In this document: piece after piece, positions 1 to 10,009 of the stretch
Position numbering within the stretch: position 1 is the first letter of the stretch
Layout of the letters: every line of letters begins with the position of its first letter
Origin: Emydura subglobosa
Taxonomy: Eukaryota > Chordata > Testudines > Chelidae
Assembly (NCBI GenBank): GCA_007922225.1
Contig: ML679995.1
Span: 6,204,689 to 6,268,688 of the forward strand
Direction of reading: 5' to 3'
Length of the DNA: 64,000 nt
Made by a program: the position numbers and the translations under genes
The notes under the pieces: model-generated
Database searches by the model: none
Told to the model about the DNA's origin: nothing
Seen by the model: the letters and a program-made list of their open reading frames with translations, nothing else

Positions 1-325
1 TCAAGATGTGGGTGTACCATGGATTTATAAAGAGGCAGTATGATATTTTCTGTCTTCTTATCTATCCCTTTCCTAATGATTCCCAACATTTTGTTAGCTT
101 TTGTGACTGCTGCTGCACATTGAGTGGATGTTTTCAGAGAACTATCCACAATGACTCCAAGATCTCTTTCTTGAGGGGTAACAGCTAACTTAGACCCCAT
201 CATTTTATATGTAGAGTTGAGATCATGTTTTCCAATGTGCATTACTTTGCATTTACCAACATTGAATTTCATCTACCATTTTTTTGCCCAGTCACCCAGT
301 TTTGTAACTCACCCACTTTACTTTG
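1..325 (-). mobile_element. CR1 LINE fragment, late ORF2 region (antisense)
   Basis: Read on the minus strand this is the part of CR1 ORF2 just after the reverse-transcriptase core. It collinearly matches the antisense copy at 35500-35786 and the complement of 55320-55560. Shared landmarks include the stretch read on the plus strand as ccaagatctctttcttgagg (tctttcttgag in the 35-kb copy) and the cccagtcacccagttttgta block at its far end. The element is cut by the window start and decayed by substitutions and small indels, so it encodes nothing. The 60-residue frame inside it is a chance frame. Confidence 0.85.
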
Positions 326-353
326 CTGGTAGGAAACAGGCTGGGTGCTATAT

Positions 354-606
354 TGAGGAGCAGTATGGTCTAGTGGCTAACACAGAAGAACTGGTATCTA
401 TTTCTGACCCCGCCCCTGACCTTGGGCAAGTTAATTTGCCTCTCCATGCCTCAGTTTCTCCCCCTACCCTTTGTCTTGCAAGCTCTTTAGGGCAGAGACT
501 GTCTTTTTTTTTTTTAATATTTGTATATTGACTAGCACATAATGGGACCCTGACGATTGGTTGTGGTTTCCGAATGCTACCGTAAAACAAATAATATAGT
601 AATAGA
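354..606 (+). mobile_element. tRNA-derived SINE with L2-like tail, near full length
   Basis: It begins with a tRNA-like head (gaggagcagtatggtctagt, A-box-like) and continues through the middle segment containing cctcagtttctccccc. The tail reads gcaagctctttagggcagag, then tagcacataatgggaccctg, and ends in a gctaccgtaaaacaaataat terminus. The same order of blocks recurs at 3928, 19193, 24600 and 40795. The B-box is weak, so this copy is old. The antisense frame through it is not a gene. Confidence 0.8.
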
Positions 607-1649
607 TGGTGATTGCCAGCTATCACTCTGCTCACACAATACATCCCTTTCACCTCACCCTCTGCCTGTTGCGATTGTAAGCTGTCTAACACATGCTAGA
701 TAATAATGATCAGCTTCAAGAATTCAACTGAGACCAAACTCCAGCTCATACCGTCTCCAAACTGCACTGACGCACAGTGACTTTTGTTCTGAGTTCTTCT
801 TCCTTCTCGCCCCCCCCCCCCCCCTTTGCTTCTACATGAGACCAGGAATGAATCCAAATGGGTTCGTTTTGTTGTGTTTTAAAAGCAACCTCAGCCCGCC
901 TAAGGAGTTTTACCAGGGGTGGATTTGAAAAGAAGAGAAAAGAGATGGCCACACCTGTCAGGACAGCGTGGAAGGGATGATGCAGGCAATTAGACTGTCA
1001 CACTCACGGCACTGGGGAGCTGAACTGAGTCCTCTGGAGAGGAAAGTGAAGCATGGTCTCATGCTGCTCACCAGGACAGCCAGTGCGTTGCCCATGTCCC
1101 AGGTCTGCAGAGTGGGACGCAGATTCGGACATGTTTCTGCTGAGAAGAGAGGCCTGGAGAAAAGCCCACACTACTGATCATGGGTGATTTTGTAATTGCA
1201 GACACTGCTAGTGATTACAACCATGCAGTCTTTCGGAACGGGCACATCCCTTAACAGAGATTAACACGCTGGCGCCGTTAAGGTAAGCCCTTCTGCCGTG
1301 TGCTCTTGCACCAATGGTTGAAGAAATAAGCAGTGTAATGGTGGGAACCATTTTATTCACTCGTAATACACACCTCGGTTATGGGTATCAGCTTCGCAAG
1401 CGTGAGCGATATGCAAAACATTCCTCTTTGTCCTCTCACAAGCTGGCCTCATAGGCACGTGTGTTTATACCAGCCCAGAGCCTGATACAACACAGTGATA
1501 AGGGATGCCATTTCCCCCAAACTGCCGCAGACTTACAACCCCCGAATTGTAACCTCCAAAGTGCAGACTATGGCTTGCCTTGCACAGAGGCACAAGAGAG
1601 CAAAGAAGGATAGGGAGACTTTTTCCCCACACACAAACTAATGCACACT
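607..1649. other. No gene seen; mostly unique sequence with a poly-C run
   Basis: No conserved protein motif, RNA gene or recognisable repeat stands out. A run of about 15 cytosines lies at 810-824, next to a CT-rich stretch. Frames of 60-90 residues occur on both strands but have no domain-like composition. Confidence 0.5.
810..824. repeat. Poly-C homopolymer
   Basis: About fifteen consecutive C residues following a CT-rich stretch. It is a simple repeat whose length is prone to sequencing error. Confidence 0.95.
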
Positions 1650-1785
1650 TGGGTGACCAGAGAGCAAGTGTGAAAAAATCGGGACAAATCAGGAAAAATC
1701 GAGGTGGGGATAATAGGTGCCTATATAAGACAAAGCTTCATATATTGGGACCGTCCCTGTAAAACTGGGACATCTGGTCACCCTA
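1650..1785 (+). mobile_element. MITE with GGGTGACCAGA terminal inverted repeats
   Basis: The left end gggtgaccaga (1651-1661) is repeated as its exact reverse complement tctggtcaccc (1773-1783), giving 11-bp perfect terminal inverted repeats around about 110 bp. The interior is also partly self-complementary: gaaaaatcgaggtgggg and gggaccgtccctgt flank a tatataagacaaag core. The flanks gcacact and gcacatt look like a 7-bp target duplication with one change. There is no coding capacity. Size, TIR and duplication length suggest a non-autonomous hAT-type element, but the superfamily is inferred. Confidence 0.8.
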
Positions 1786-2164
1786 GCACATTCCGGAGGC
1801 AGACATAATCTAGCTGCAAAGATTTGAGAAAGGCAGCCAGCCCAGCAATGAATGTCTGTACACCGGGTTGTTAGATACATGGGACGTTTAGTTTTAATGG
1901 GTTGTCCTGCTGCCTGGACTGTGCATCCTGTATGCCTGTGATCTGTTTGTCTTAGGCTTTGCATCTCTCTCTCTCTCTGGGTTTTGTATAGTATAACCCC
2001 TGCCTGCCTGGAGTGGCACTCTGTCCCTCTCTAGTGGTGGTTATGCCAATTAGAGATTGATTAACCTGGAACAGCTTTGCTAAAAAGAGACACACGTCTT
2101 TTAGTTCAGGCAATAGCAACTCATGCATTAAGTTCCAGATGTCCCAGGTTTGACCCCCCACTGA
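1786..2164. other. Unassigned spacer
   Basis: It holds a short TC run near 1964-1978 and no recognised gene or repeat. Confidence 0.4.
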
Positions 2165-2616
2165 TGAAGACTGGGATCCGATGAGATTTAACAAGGACAA
2201 GTGCAGAGTCCTGCACTTAGGGTGGAAGAATCCCACAGACTGCTACAGACTAGGGACCTACGGGCTAGGCAGCAGTTCTGCAGAAAAGGACCTGAGGGTT
2301 ACAGTGGACGAGAAGCTGAATATGAGTCAACAGTGTGCCCTTTTTGCCAAGAAGGCTGAGGGGATATTGGGATACATTAGTAGGAGCATTGCCAGCAGAT
2401 CGAGAGAAGTGATTATTCCCCTCTATTCGGCACTGGTGAGGCCAAATGTTGAGTATTGTGTCCAGCTTTGGGGCCCCCACTACAGAAAGGATGTGGATAA
2501 ATTAAAGAGATTCCAGTGGAGGACAATGAAAATGATTAGGGGGGCTGAGGCATATGACTTATGAGGAGAGGCTGAGGGAACTCAGCTTGTTTAATCTGCA
2601 GAAGAGAAATTTCCCT
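2165..2616 (+). mobile_element. CR1 LINE, C-terminal ORF2 fragment (frame still open)
   Basis: An open frame at 2181-2564 translates to the region after the CR1 reverse-transcriptase core. It starts [14 protein letters not shown] and runs on to [15 protein letters not shown] and [19 protein letters not shown]. These are the recognisable CR1 thumb/C-terminal blocks (NxxKCxVLHLG, YCVQxWxPxxxKD, Q+R.TKMIRG). The start methionine is not a true start because the element is 5'-truncated. The CR1 match continues in another frame to about 2610 and then stops at a T-rich MITE fragment. It is a dead element, though less decayed than most others here. Confidence 0.92.
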
Positions 2617-2622
2617 GAGGAT

Positions 2623-2696
2623 CTTCAATGAAAATATGTTTTTTTTATTTCCATCAAAATTTTCCATGAAAAAATGCCTCATTTTCTGACCAGCTC
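2623..2696 (-). mobile_element. T-rich MITE family fragment
   Basis: It ends in gaccagctc, the complement of the gagctggtc terminus shared with 17076, 53430 and 63912. The body is the usual alternation of tttcc, aaaatttt and catgaaaa. It lies within the 3' part of a CR1 copy. Confidence 0.55.
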
Positions 2697-2699
2697 ATG

Positions 2700-2842
2700 T
2701 CCTGGTCAATTGCTGGTTTTGAAAATCAGGATCTGTGCCTTGAACTACTAACAGAAGTGGACAGGGAACCAACGGAGGGAACTGAACACAGTTTAACCCC
2801 AGAGGGGATGATGTGATACATTTTAAACAACCTGGGGTGTGA
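2700..2842 (-). mobile_element. Possible L2 LINE fragment (antisense)
   Basis: The order gtggacagggaaccaacgga, then gatgatgtgata, resembles the antisense L2 stretch at 33730-33765 (gaacggggacccagtgta, then gtgacatggtc). It is short and degraded, so the assignment is tentative. Confidence 0.35.
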
Positions 2843-2844
2843 TA

Positions 2845-2973
2845 ACAGGTATACAAAGCAATGAATGCCATAGAGGATGAAAATCATCAGGTGCTCCTGT
2901 TTACCCTCTCGTAATACCAGATTAATGGACCGTTCAATGAAGTTGAAAGCAAGCTAATTTAAGACAGATACAA

Positions 2974-3022
<49 letters not shown>

Positions 3023-3032
3023 NNNNNNNNNN

Positions 3033-3080
<48 letters not shown>

Positions 3081-3185
3081 GTTAACCAGTGGAACTCATT
3101 GCCACAACGTTACTACAACAAAGCACTTAAGACTGGACATTTATGCTGTAATAAGAACATCCATGTTTATAGTAGAGAGAATACG
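2845..3185 (+). mobile_element. CR1 3' segment split by an AC microsatellite
   Basis: Before the microsatellite, tacaaagcaatgaatgccat and tgctcctgtttaccctctcg match the CR1 region downstream of ORF2. After it, gtggaactcattgccacaac and ggacatttatgctgtaataa resume the element in the expected order (compare gtggaattcattgcc at 53013). The microsatellite sits where CR1 copies carry a cacacaa stretch, so the AC tract probably expanded from the element itself. Confidence 0.75.
2976..3080. repeat. (AC)n microsatellite containing a 10-N gap
   Basis: Uninterrupted AC dinucleotides run on both sides of ten ambiguous bases at 3023-3032. The true repeat number is unknown because the assembly broke inside the tract. 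Confidence 0.98.
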
Positions 3186-3925
3186 TTTGTTTGTTTTTTT
3201 TCAAGGATTATAACTCCACAAGCGTCAGGACAAAAGCCAACCGGTAACTGATAGGGGCAAGGAAGAAACTTCTGCTCGGGGCTGTTTATTGCATAACTGC
3301 CCACGCTGTGGTATTGTGAGCAGGTAGGTAGGCTCCCACAATGGCACTGAGAAGGTAAAGGAGAGCCTGTGGACCCAACTGGCCAGGCCAGAAGCAAATG
3401 TCAGGCAGGGAGGGGAGTGAAGAGACAGAGACCTAGCCTAGTTCAGGGCTGACCAGAAAGGAGAGCAGAGCTTTGCTTCTCTTGCTGGGAGGGAAACTGG
3501 GCTGCAGCCCAGAGACTGAGCTAGTTTGCTGGCTGGATGATCCTCTCCTAGAAGGGATGACCAGACCCAGGGGGATCAGAGGAAAGCTGGATTGTTTTGA
3601 GAGAAGCCCTGAATAGAAGCAGGGGGTGCCACTATAGGTTAATTGGACGGCCATGTTTTGAGTTGTGGTGTGTTTGTTTATTTTTTGTTCCTGATTTCCT
3701 TTGAGTCTTAACCCACGGAATGGGTAAGACTGAACTGTCCCTTGGCCGGAGGGCCAAAGCACTGTTACCTCGGACCTCCTGCCAGCGGAGACCTGCAGCT
3801 GGGGGAGTTGTGCCCCAATGGGCCACAAGGGGCCACCGCAGAGGAAACTTGGCGCCAAGTTTCTTCTACCTTTTTCTGAATCATCTGGTACCAGGCGCAG
3901 GCAGAGCAGGCTCCCGTATGAGGGT
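3186..3925. other. Unidentified, moderately GC-rich segment
   Basis: This is richer in G and C than its surroundings, with direct CAG/CTG-like words but no domain-like translation. The longest frame is 170 residues on the minus strand at 3433-3945 and is low-complexity, without a recognisable family. It could be part of an old non-autonomous retroelement. I see no boundaries that would prove it. Confidence 0.3.
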
Positions 3926-3927
3926 TT

Positions 3928-4124
3928 GAGGAGCAGTGTGGTCAAGTGGATAGAGTTCTATGGCCCACTCTGCTGTGTGACCTCGGGCAACTCATTTCAC
4001 TGCTCTTTCCCCTCCCTACCTCTTGTCTATGTAGACTGTGAGTTCTTCAGAGCAGGGATTGACTTTGCACAGCACCTAGCACGATGGGGTCCTGATCTTG
4101 CTTGGTGCCCTAGTGACTACGACA
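3928..4124 (+). mobile_element. tRNA-derived SINE with L2-like tail
   Basis: The head is gaggagcagtgtggtcaagt, followed by ctgtgtgacctcgggcaact, then gactgtgagttcttcagagc and cagcacctagcacgatgggg. It lacks the central cctcagtttcc block, so it has an internal deletion compared with the copy at 40795. Confidence 0.82.
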
Positions 4125-4830
4125 AAGGAAAGAGGAAGAATGAATTATGGCTGTTCAATATGTCAAAGTGTTTTACCAACTCTACGATAGGCATCACTTT
4201 AGCACTACCATATTTAAGAAACAAATCAACTTTGCTTTGGTTGGTGCTTTGCCTTGCATTAAAAATGCTCCCTGGGATGGCACTCCAAGGCTCCACGGCA
4301 GTTCTGATCTGGGGGCTCTCCTTTAAAGGTTTCCTTGCAGCAGAGTGTCTGCGTGACCGGTGAGCCAGGCAGAAAGCCTCCTAAACCCTGGGGCAAAAGG
4401 GTTAACAACAGATGACAAAGTGCAACCACTAACACTATAACTAACCCTTCATGGCATTTTTCTAATAGGCTTTTGCGCTTTCAAATTGCTCCATTCACAA
4501 CCTGAAAGCAACAGCTGCTGATCCTGGGGCAAGAACAAGTCAAAAATAAATGACAACTTGATTTAGCTGGGTTGGCCTGTCACAAACACCATGGTGATTT
4601 GTTACTTTCTACAGTTGTTTTGTACACTGTAGCAGAGCCAGGCACGGTCATTTGTGTGGGATTGGCCTGAGAGTATTAACCTCTATCCTGAGGTGGCTTT
4701 CTCTGTGGGAATACTGCTGCGTTTGGGATCCCTCCTACGGTCTCTGAAATATACTCAGAGTAAACTCTCTCTTCCAGAAGAGAATAGGACTTGCTACTCC
4801 GCAGGAGCAGTGCATGCCCCAGAATTAAAA
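4125..4830. other. No gene or clear repeat seen
   Basis: This is ordinary AT-leaning sequence with no recognised motif on either strand. Confidence 0.45.
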
Positions 4831-4906
4831 CCTAGTCCAACTGGTGGCTCAAGGGCCAGATCCAGCCCACGGGGTGATTCCATCTGGCCCTTCAACGCGC
4901 ATGGAA

Positions 4907-4996
4907 GAACAAAAATTGCATCCTCTGCACAGCATGACCTTGCATGCACTGTACATGCGAGCTCAACCCACATGGAGGAAGCCATTTTTGTAGAAC
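4907..4996. repeat. Imperfect 90-bp palindrome
   Basis: The left arm starts gaacaaaaattgcatcctct and its mismatched reverse complement ends agccatttttgtagaac. The arms are about 38 bases and the centre is tgcatgcactgtacatgc. It lies just downstream of gtggctcaagggccagatcc, a sequence typical of non-autonomous DNA transposon ends. It is probably a MITE remnant. Confidence 0.6.
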
Positions 4997-4999
4997 ATC

Positions 5000-5875
5000 A
5001 CTAAAAAGGCATACAAGTGTAGAATTGAACACCCAAGGTTTTAATGGGGATTTGCAATTATGTAAGAAAAGAAGGGAACATCTCTCTTGGCACGACTCGG
5101 TGCTTCAATAATTATTAATGAGACACGTGCCTCTGTACATATCTGGCAGATGATTAGATTAAGTGCACGGTAGATGTTTAACATAGCTCTTTGAGGTGTG
5201 CATTCTGATACCAGGCCTCTGCCGAAACCTCCCACATGAAGATAAGCTCAATTAGAATGCAGCTAGATGGAAACATTGTCGAGTTCTTGAGGTGAGTTAA
5301 TCTAATGCCTTTCTGCATGGAGAGCTAAAAGGCATGCAAGTGTAGAATGGAATCGGCTGTGATTGAACAGAACTAGCAGTGTGAACCCTTCATCAGGACG
5401 GAAAGTTTAGTGCGAAATCTGTTCATTAATTTGCTTAGTGCAAGAGACTATGCGGCACAACCAGAAGTGATACGACACGGAAGGGTAAAAGAGAAACCGC
5501 AGTTAGTGCGTACTGTCAGGAAAAGAGCTGACATGCGGTTTCAGTGAAGTGGTGCACAGATGTGACTACTAGTGTTTGCCAAAACCAATGTATTTGGTGT
5601 ATTAATTGTTATATGTACATGGGGCAGCGGGGAAACCCTCTTTATCTGTCCTCTAAAGAATTGTTGCACGTCTTACTAAAAATATCACCACACATGCCAG
5701 TCCTCCACTGGCTCAGAATATTGGCCCTTCACGTCTATGAGGACCCCATCTCCAGCCTCTGAGGGTGCTGAGGTCTGTAAAAGCTTCCCATAATGCACCT
5801 CGCCCTAGCACCTAGCTATGCACGGCGGATGATGAGCAGGAACAATTTATGCCTTTTGACATCTGAGGGTCGGTG
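5000..5875. other. No gene seen
   Basis: No coding or RNA motif was found. The phrase aggcatacaagtgtagaatt at 5007 recurs as aggcatgcaagtgtagaatg at 5330, a short dispersed duplication about 320 bp apart. Confidence 0.4.
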
Positions 5876-5965
5876 GCAGAGAGAGGCAGGCTGATACGGG
5901 GGTTAGAACACTCATCGAGAACTTGAGGAGAGCCCAGGTTCAAACGCCTGCTCTGTCACACGTGT
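5876..5965 (+). mobile_element. Possible SINE head fragment
   Basis: The block gggttagaacactcatcgag followed by gcccaggttcaaacgcctgc has the A-box to B-box order of the tRNA-like SINE heads seen at 45230 and 57790. Only the head is recognisable. Confidence 0.4.
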
Positions 5966-5989
5966 GAGGAGTGGGTCCCGTAAGGAGTG

Positions 5990-6700
5990 GTGAAGGGTAT
6001 CCTGAAATCCAGGGCCCCAACCTCTGGCTTCATGTCAACCCCCTTTCTGGGAAGGGAAGGGAAGGGTTAAGCTCAGGGTGGGATGGACACCACACTTAAC
6101 AATGGGACAATACTTCTATCTGAAGGCCGCGAGCCCCAGTCACTACCAGTGGACACCTCAGTGGCAGAGCCCTAATGTGAATTACAGCAGACCCCGGTGA
6201 GTACAAGGGGCAATCCCACAGACACACCCCAATCATACAATGCACCGAGCTCTGCGCTCCTGGGTCGACAAGCCAATGCTCTCTAGCCACAGCCCAGTCC
6301 CAAGTGCTCCAGATTCCCTGCTTTCTGCCCCAGGTCCCTAGCTCAGGGTGTTACTCCTTGGTTCTGCTGCTTGGACCTCGGTGCTGCGGTGGGTGCTGAG
6401 TCTGCCTGGCTGGGCTCAGCTGGGCGCTCTCCCCTCCTCCAGCCTAAGAGTGGCTGCTCCAGCCAAAAGCCCCACTTCCAAGAGGGGCTCCTCGCCAGTT
6501 CCCATTCCTCTCTTAATCATTGGTTTACCGTCCACACAGGTCAGTTTATGCCTTGCAGTTGTTTTGGAATGATGCCCTCACTCGCCCATGGGGCTCAGTC
6601 CTCCCATGAGCAGTCACCTGTCTCTCTTCCAAAGTAATGCCTGTCCGACCAATGGGTCAGTCGCTTGCCACCATCCCAAGCATTTGCAGCCCTCTTGGCC
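5990..6700. other. Unidentified GC-richer block
   Basis: It is rich in CCC, CAG and CTC words with scattered CpGs. Overlapping frames at 6348-6637 are short and proline/serine-rich. No exon-like signal or protein family is recognised. A degenerated LTR-type element is possible but unsupported by visible ends. Confidence 0.3.
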
Positions 6701-6775
6701 CTATAATAGAATTAAAATTCATGGGGGAACCCAGGAGGTTGCCAAACAGAAGCTCTGTGGGATGTGGGGGGAGAG

Positions 6776-6955
6776 GAAAACAGAGCACTGCCCCTACACA
6801 AACTTCCTACGTGACCTTCGTCAAGTCAGCCGTTTCTTGGTGCCTCAGTTTCCCATCTGCAAAATGGGATTAACAGCACTGCCCTAGAATAAATACACTG
6901 ACGGCTGTAAAGCATTCAGGTACTAGGGTGTTGTAAATAACTACCAATGACTACC
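6776..6955 (+). mobile_element. tRNA-derived SINE, 5' half
   Basis: It contains acgtgaccttcgtcaagtca, then tgcctcagtttcccatctgc and aaaatgggattaacagcact, in SINE order, and ends near a degraded gtaaagcattcaggtac. It is similar to the middles of the copies at 25140 and 57790. Confidence 0.72.
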
Positions 6956-6959
6956 AATA

Positions 6960-7649
6960 TAATTATCTTGCAGTGGCTAACATCACTACAAAGGGTTTTT
7001 TTAAATCATTCACCGTAAAAGTAGCCTTTCCAAAAAGTCCAGCTCCAGCATCTGCCTTCTGTAACACTGAGCTCCACCAGTTGCTTAGAAATGATACACA
7101 ACAGAAGAAGCCTAAATTAAACCTCCAGATCCCTGCCTCTCTGAACGTCAGTGAAATTCAGAGGGGATTCTGAGGTTGACTGCTGGTCCTCTCTCAGTAA
7201 TGGGTTGATCTGAAACAATGGGTCTCAATGAACTCCAAGGAAGCTCAGAACTTTGTCCAACTTTTGCAGTTTGGATCAGTTTCTAGGGTAAAGATTTAGT
7301 TCTTTTCATGGGAATCTATCAAAGTTTCTCCAGATTGACACTCAGCGCCTGAGAGCAGAGATTGGCCTTCAGAGTTCAAACCATCACGTGGTGATTCCAA
7401 ATGCTCCATGCTTACCAGACTAAGTCATCCACTAGCCCAGGCTATGATCATCTTCTACCATTCAATTCTGTGTGCTCTGACCTATAGTGGAACCTACCCC
7501 AAACTTATGATTGTAAATCTATTGGCAATTAGCATATACAATTGAATGGGAGAGAAGCAGCCGCTATCCACTACAGCCAAGCACAGAGGCTCAAAGTTGA
7601 TCAATTGGCCGGAATTCTTTACTTATGCTGCAAACTCTTATAAACTGTC
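6960..7649. other. No gene or clear repeat seen
   Basis: Nothing beyond short chance frames is visible. Confidence 0.4.
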
Positions 7650-7750
7650 TTTCTTCTGTGTTTGTACAGCACCTAGCACAATGAGTGATGGGCCATGATT
7701 GCAGCTTCTAGGCACCACTGCCGTGCAAACAATGACTAATAATAATTAAT
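7650..7750 (+). mobile_element. SINE/L2 tail fragment
   Basis: The terminal block tttgtacagcacctagcaca is followed by a changed ggcaccactgccgtgcaaac and an AATAATAATTAAT end. This is the 3' portion common to the SINEs and the L2-like LINE of this window. Confidence 0.8.
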
Positions 7751-8324
7751 AGTTAACATAGTTAAAGTCAGGGAACACAGGTCGCCAGTACCAGAAGTTT
7801 AAAATACCAGTATGTGGCTGGGAAAGTTCATCCATCAAACTCAATGGGAGACTCCATCTTATGGCTGGGAACAAATCAACTAAAATAAATCTGCTTGAAG
7901 ATATTGTATTATGCTGCTCTGACATTGAAGTTAGAAATTCTATAGGCCAGTAATATATTTTTACTCAAACCACCAATAACAATTACTGATAGAGAAGTCT
8001 AATTATGTATTGCTCTCTCCTTCAGAAACTCCATTTTAATCATTCAGAAAGTCTTTGTTTGTTTGTTGCTAACAAGCGTGAAAATCCCAATTTATACCAT
8101 GAAATTAAAAAGTGTTGTCAGCAGGAGCTGACTTGATGCTGCAACTCATATCAAGGAGGGAAAAGAAAGAAGAAACGTAGCGCTGCTGTTTGTTAATTAA
8201 TAATAAGGCAATCAAGCATTGCAATGGCGAACACTGCACTTGCCGATTGCACTCTACCATGGCTGAGATTTAAATCGTCTTTCCTCTTATTGTTATCTGT
8301 ATTTCAGTGATATTTAGGGGCCCC
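7751..8324. other. No gene seen
   Basis: AT-rich sequence with no recognised repeat. Confidence 0.4.
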
Positions 8325-8560
8325 AAACCAAGATCACGGTGCCATGGTACCAGGCACTGTACCAATAAATAGTGTGATACAGTCCCTGAAAATAAGTCAA
8401 TCTAAATAGACAAGACAGAGAAACATAAGAGGAACGGGGGCAAAAAGAGGTGAAGCAATTTGTCTAAGATCACACAGCAGTTCAGTGGTAGAGCTGGGGT
8501 CAGAACCCAGATCTCCTGGTCTAAGATTCGATCCACTGGAGCATATTCCCTCTCCATACT
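8325..8560 (-). mobile_element. tRNA-derived SINE (antisense)
   Basis: On the minus strand the order is a tRNA-like head (complement of agatctcctggtctaagatt), then the complement of ctaagatcacacagcagttc, then the tail (complement of accaggcactgtaccaataa). All main blocks are present, in reverse order to the plus-strand copies. Confidence 0.75.
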
Positions 8561-9499
8561 TAACATTTTCATACCTCAGTTATCTGAGTCATTTAATTCC
8601 CTTCTAGTTGTCAAATCGGACCTTCAGTTTTGACTAATTTTATGACACCATCACATGCGGGACTATCTGACATACATTATTTATTTGGAAGAGCCCATCT
8701 CTACCTTCACTTGGACTTCATCTCTTTTTTGAAGTAAATGTGAATCACATATTTTTCATGGTCTGAAATTATTTGATTTTTTCCCCATGTCCTATCTACA
8801 GCTAGGACAAGAGACAAAATTGCTAAATGGAGAATGAGACTGCCTGTCTTTAGAACTTTCCAGCCCAATACTACAGAGCAAAAAGTGAATACTATGGTGG
8901 TTATTCCAAATTAATCCTAAACATCAAAACTGTGAGACTTCTCCACACTTTTGTAATAAGCTTTCTTCATTTAATAAGCAACTTGCACCTCCAAATCTTT
9001 CTCCTTTTTCTACACATAATATCACCTGTCAGGGACAAACAGCCATCAGGGACGGCTTTGGGACAAGGGGCTGGATTCAAGGACCTCTTGAGATCTCTAC
9101 ATTTCAATAGTTTTATGATATAGCTACCTTGAAATGTATATTCCTTGCAAAGGCTGTTTGTGACTATTTGCATTTCCTCTTTTCCATGTCTGAACATATA
9201 TCCTATCTTTGGGCAAAACATCTTTTGTCTTAAATTGGTCCTGGAGTTGTTCTTGAGTTATTCTCAGACCTAAACTCCATCCAACTGATTCTCCTGGGAC
9301 TGTATTATAGATCTGGCCCCAAACCTAGCATATCTTCTTCTTCTTCTAGGCAGCTCTCCCATCTGCTCGGCCTTCTTTCAATTCTGAGGAGTAATAAGTT
9401 GCTATTTTCTAGTGACTGTTGCCACTTAAAGTTCATCTCTCATTTTGAAGCTATGGCCCCATAATATCATTTCCAGATATCAGGCCAAATCTTGAGACC
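8561..9499. other. No gene seen
   Basis: AT-rich. Short overlapping frames at 8932-9221 lack any domain signature. Confidence 0.4.
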
Positions 9500-9690
9500 A
9501 TCATTATTTATTATTTGTTTGATGGTAGCACATAGAAGCCAACTAAGAATGGGTCCCCATTATAGTAGGCCCACTCTCTGCTTTGTAGAGCTTATGACCT
9601 AAATAGATAAGGCAGACAAAGGATAGGAAGAAGGGCTTTCACATAAAAGCAGAGGAAGCAAAGTGATGATTTACAATCATGTCAGTTCCG
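9500..9690 (-). mobile_element. SINE tail half (antisense)
   Basis: The sequence tggtagcacatagaagccaa, then gggtccccattatagtaggc, then gtagagcttatgacctaaat is the complement of the SINE 3' half. It continues into ataaggcagacaaaggatag, the complement of the segment upstream of the tail. Confidence 0.78.
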
Positions 9691-9751
9691 TGATCTTTCT
9701 GGAGGGTGGATTTTATGCTACATTTTACGTTACTTGGTATACTCTATTTTT

Positions 9752-9812
9752 ACTGAGTCCTTACATCGGAAAACCCCCACTGAAGTCAATGGCTAAGGCT
9801 AAGTCTTGACTA
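9752..9812. repeat. Member of the short GAAGTCAATGG palindromic family
   Basis: It contains cccactgaagtcaatggcta followed by a degraded complementary half (gtcttgactag). Compare the copies at 15274, 28244 and 41968. Confidence 0.5.
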
Positions 9813-9990
9813 GTTTCCATGTTTGCAAATGAAACTGTCCTTTCATTTTATGTAAAAAATTTGCAAAATTGCACCAATATGAGAAGTGGAGGGTGATTTT
9901 TTTTCTCTCTCAGAACTAACATGTCAACATTTGACATTTTGATCTGCATGCAACACTTTTAATGCCACTCTGTTACTGTCAAAGAATCAA

Positions 9991-10009
9991 TTATATATAT
10001 ATATATAAT
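9991..10009. repeat. (AT)n microsatellite
   Basis: About nine AT units. Confidence 0.9.

Noticed and set aside
3433..3945. 170-residue open frame on the minus strand
   Set aside because: It has no conserved domain or exon signals, lies in a GC-richer repeat-like segment and runs into the SINE at 3928.
3818..4363. 181-residue open frame on the plus strand
   Set aside because: It crosses the full SINE at 3928-4124, so the frame is a composite of repeat and flanking sequence.
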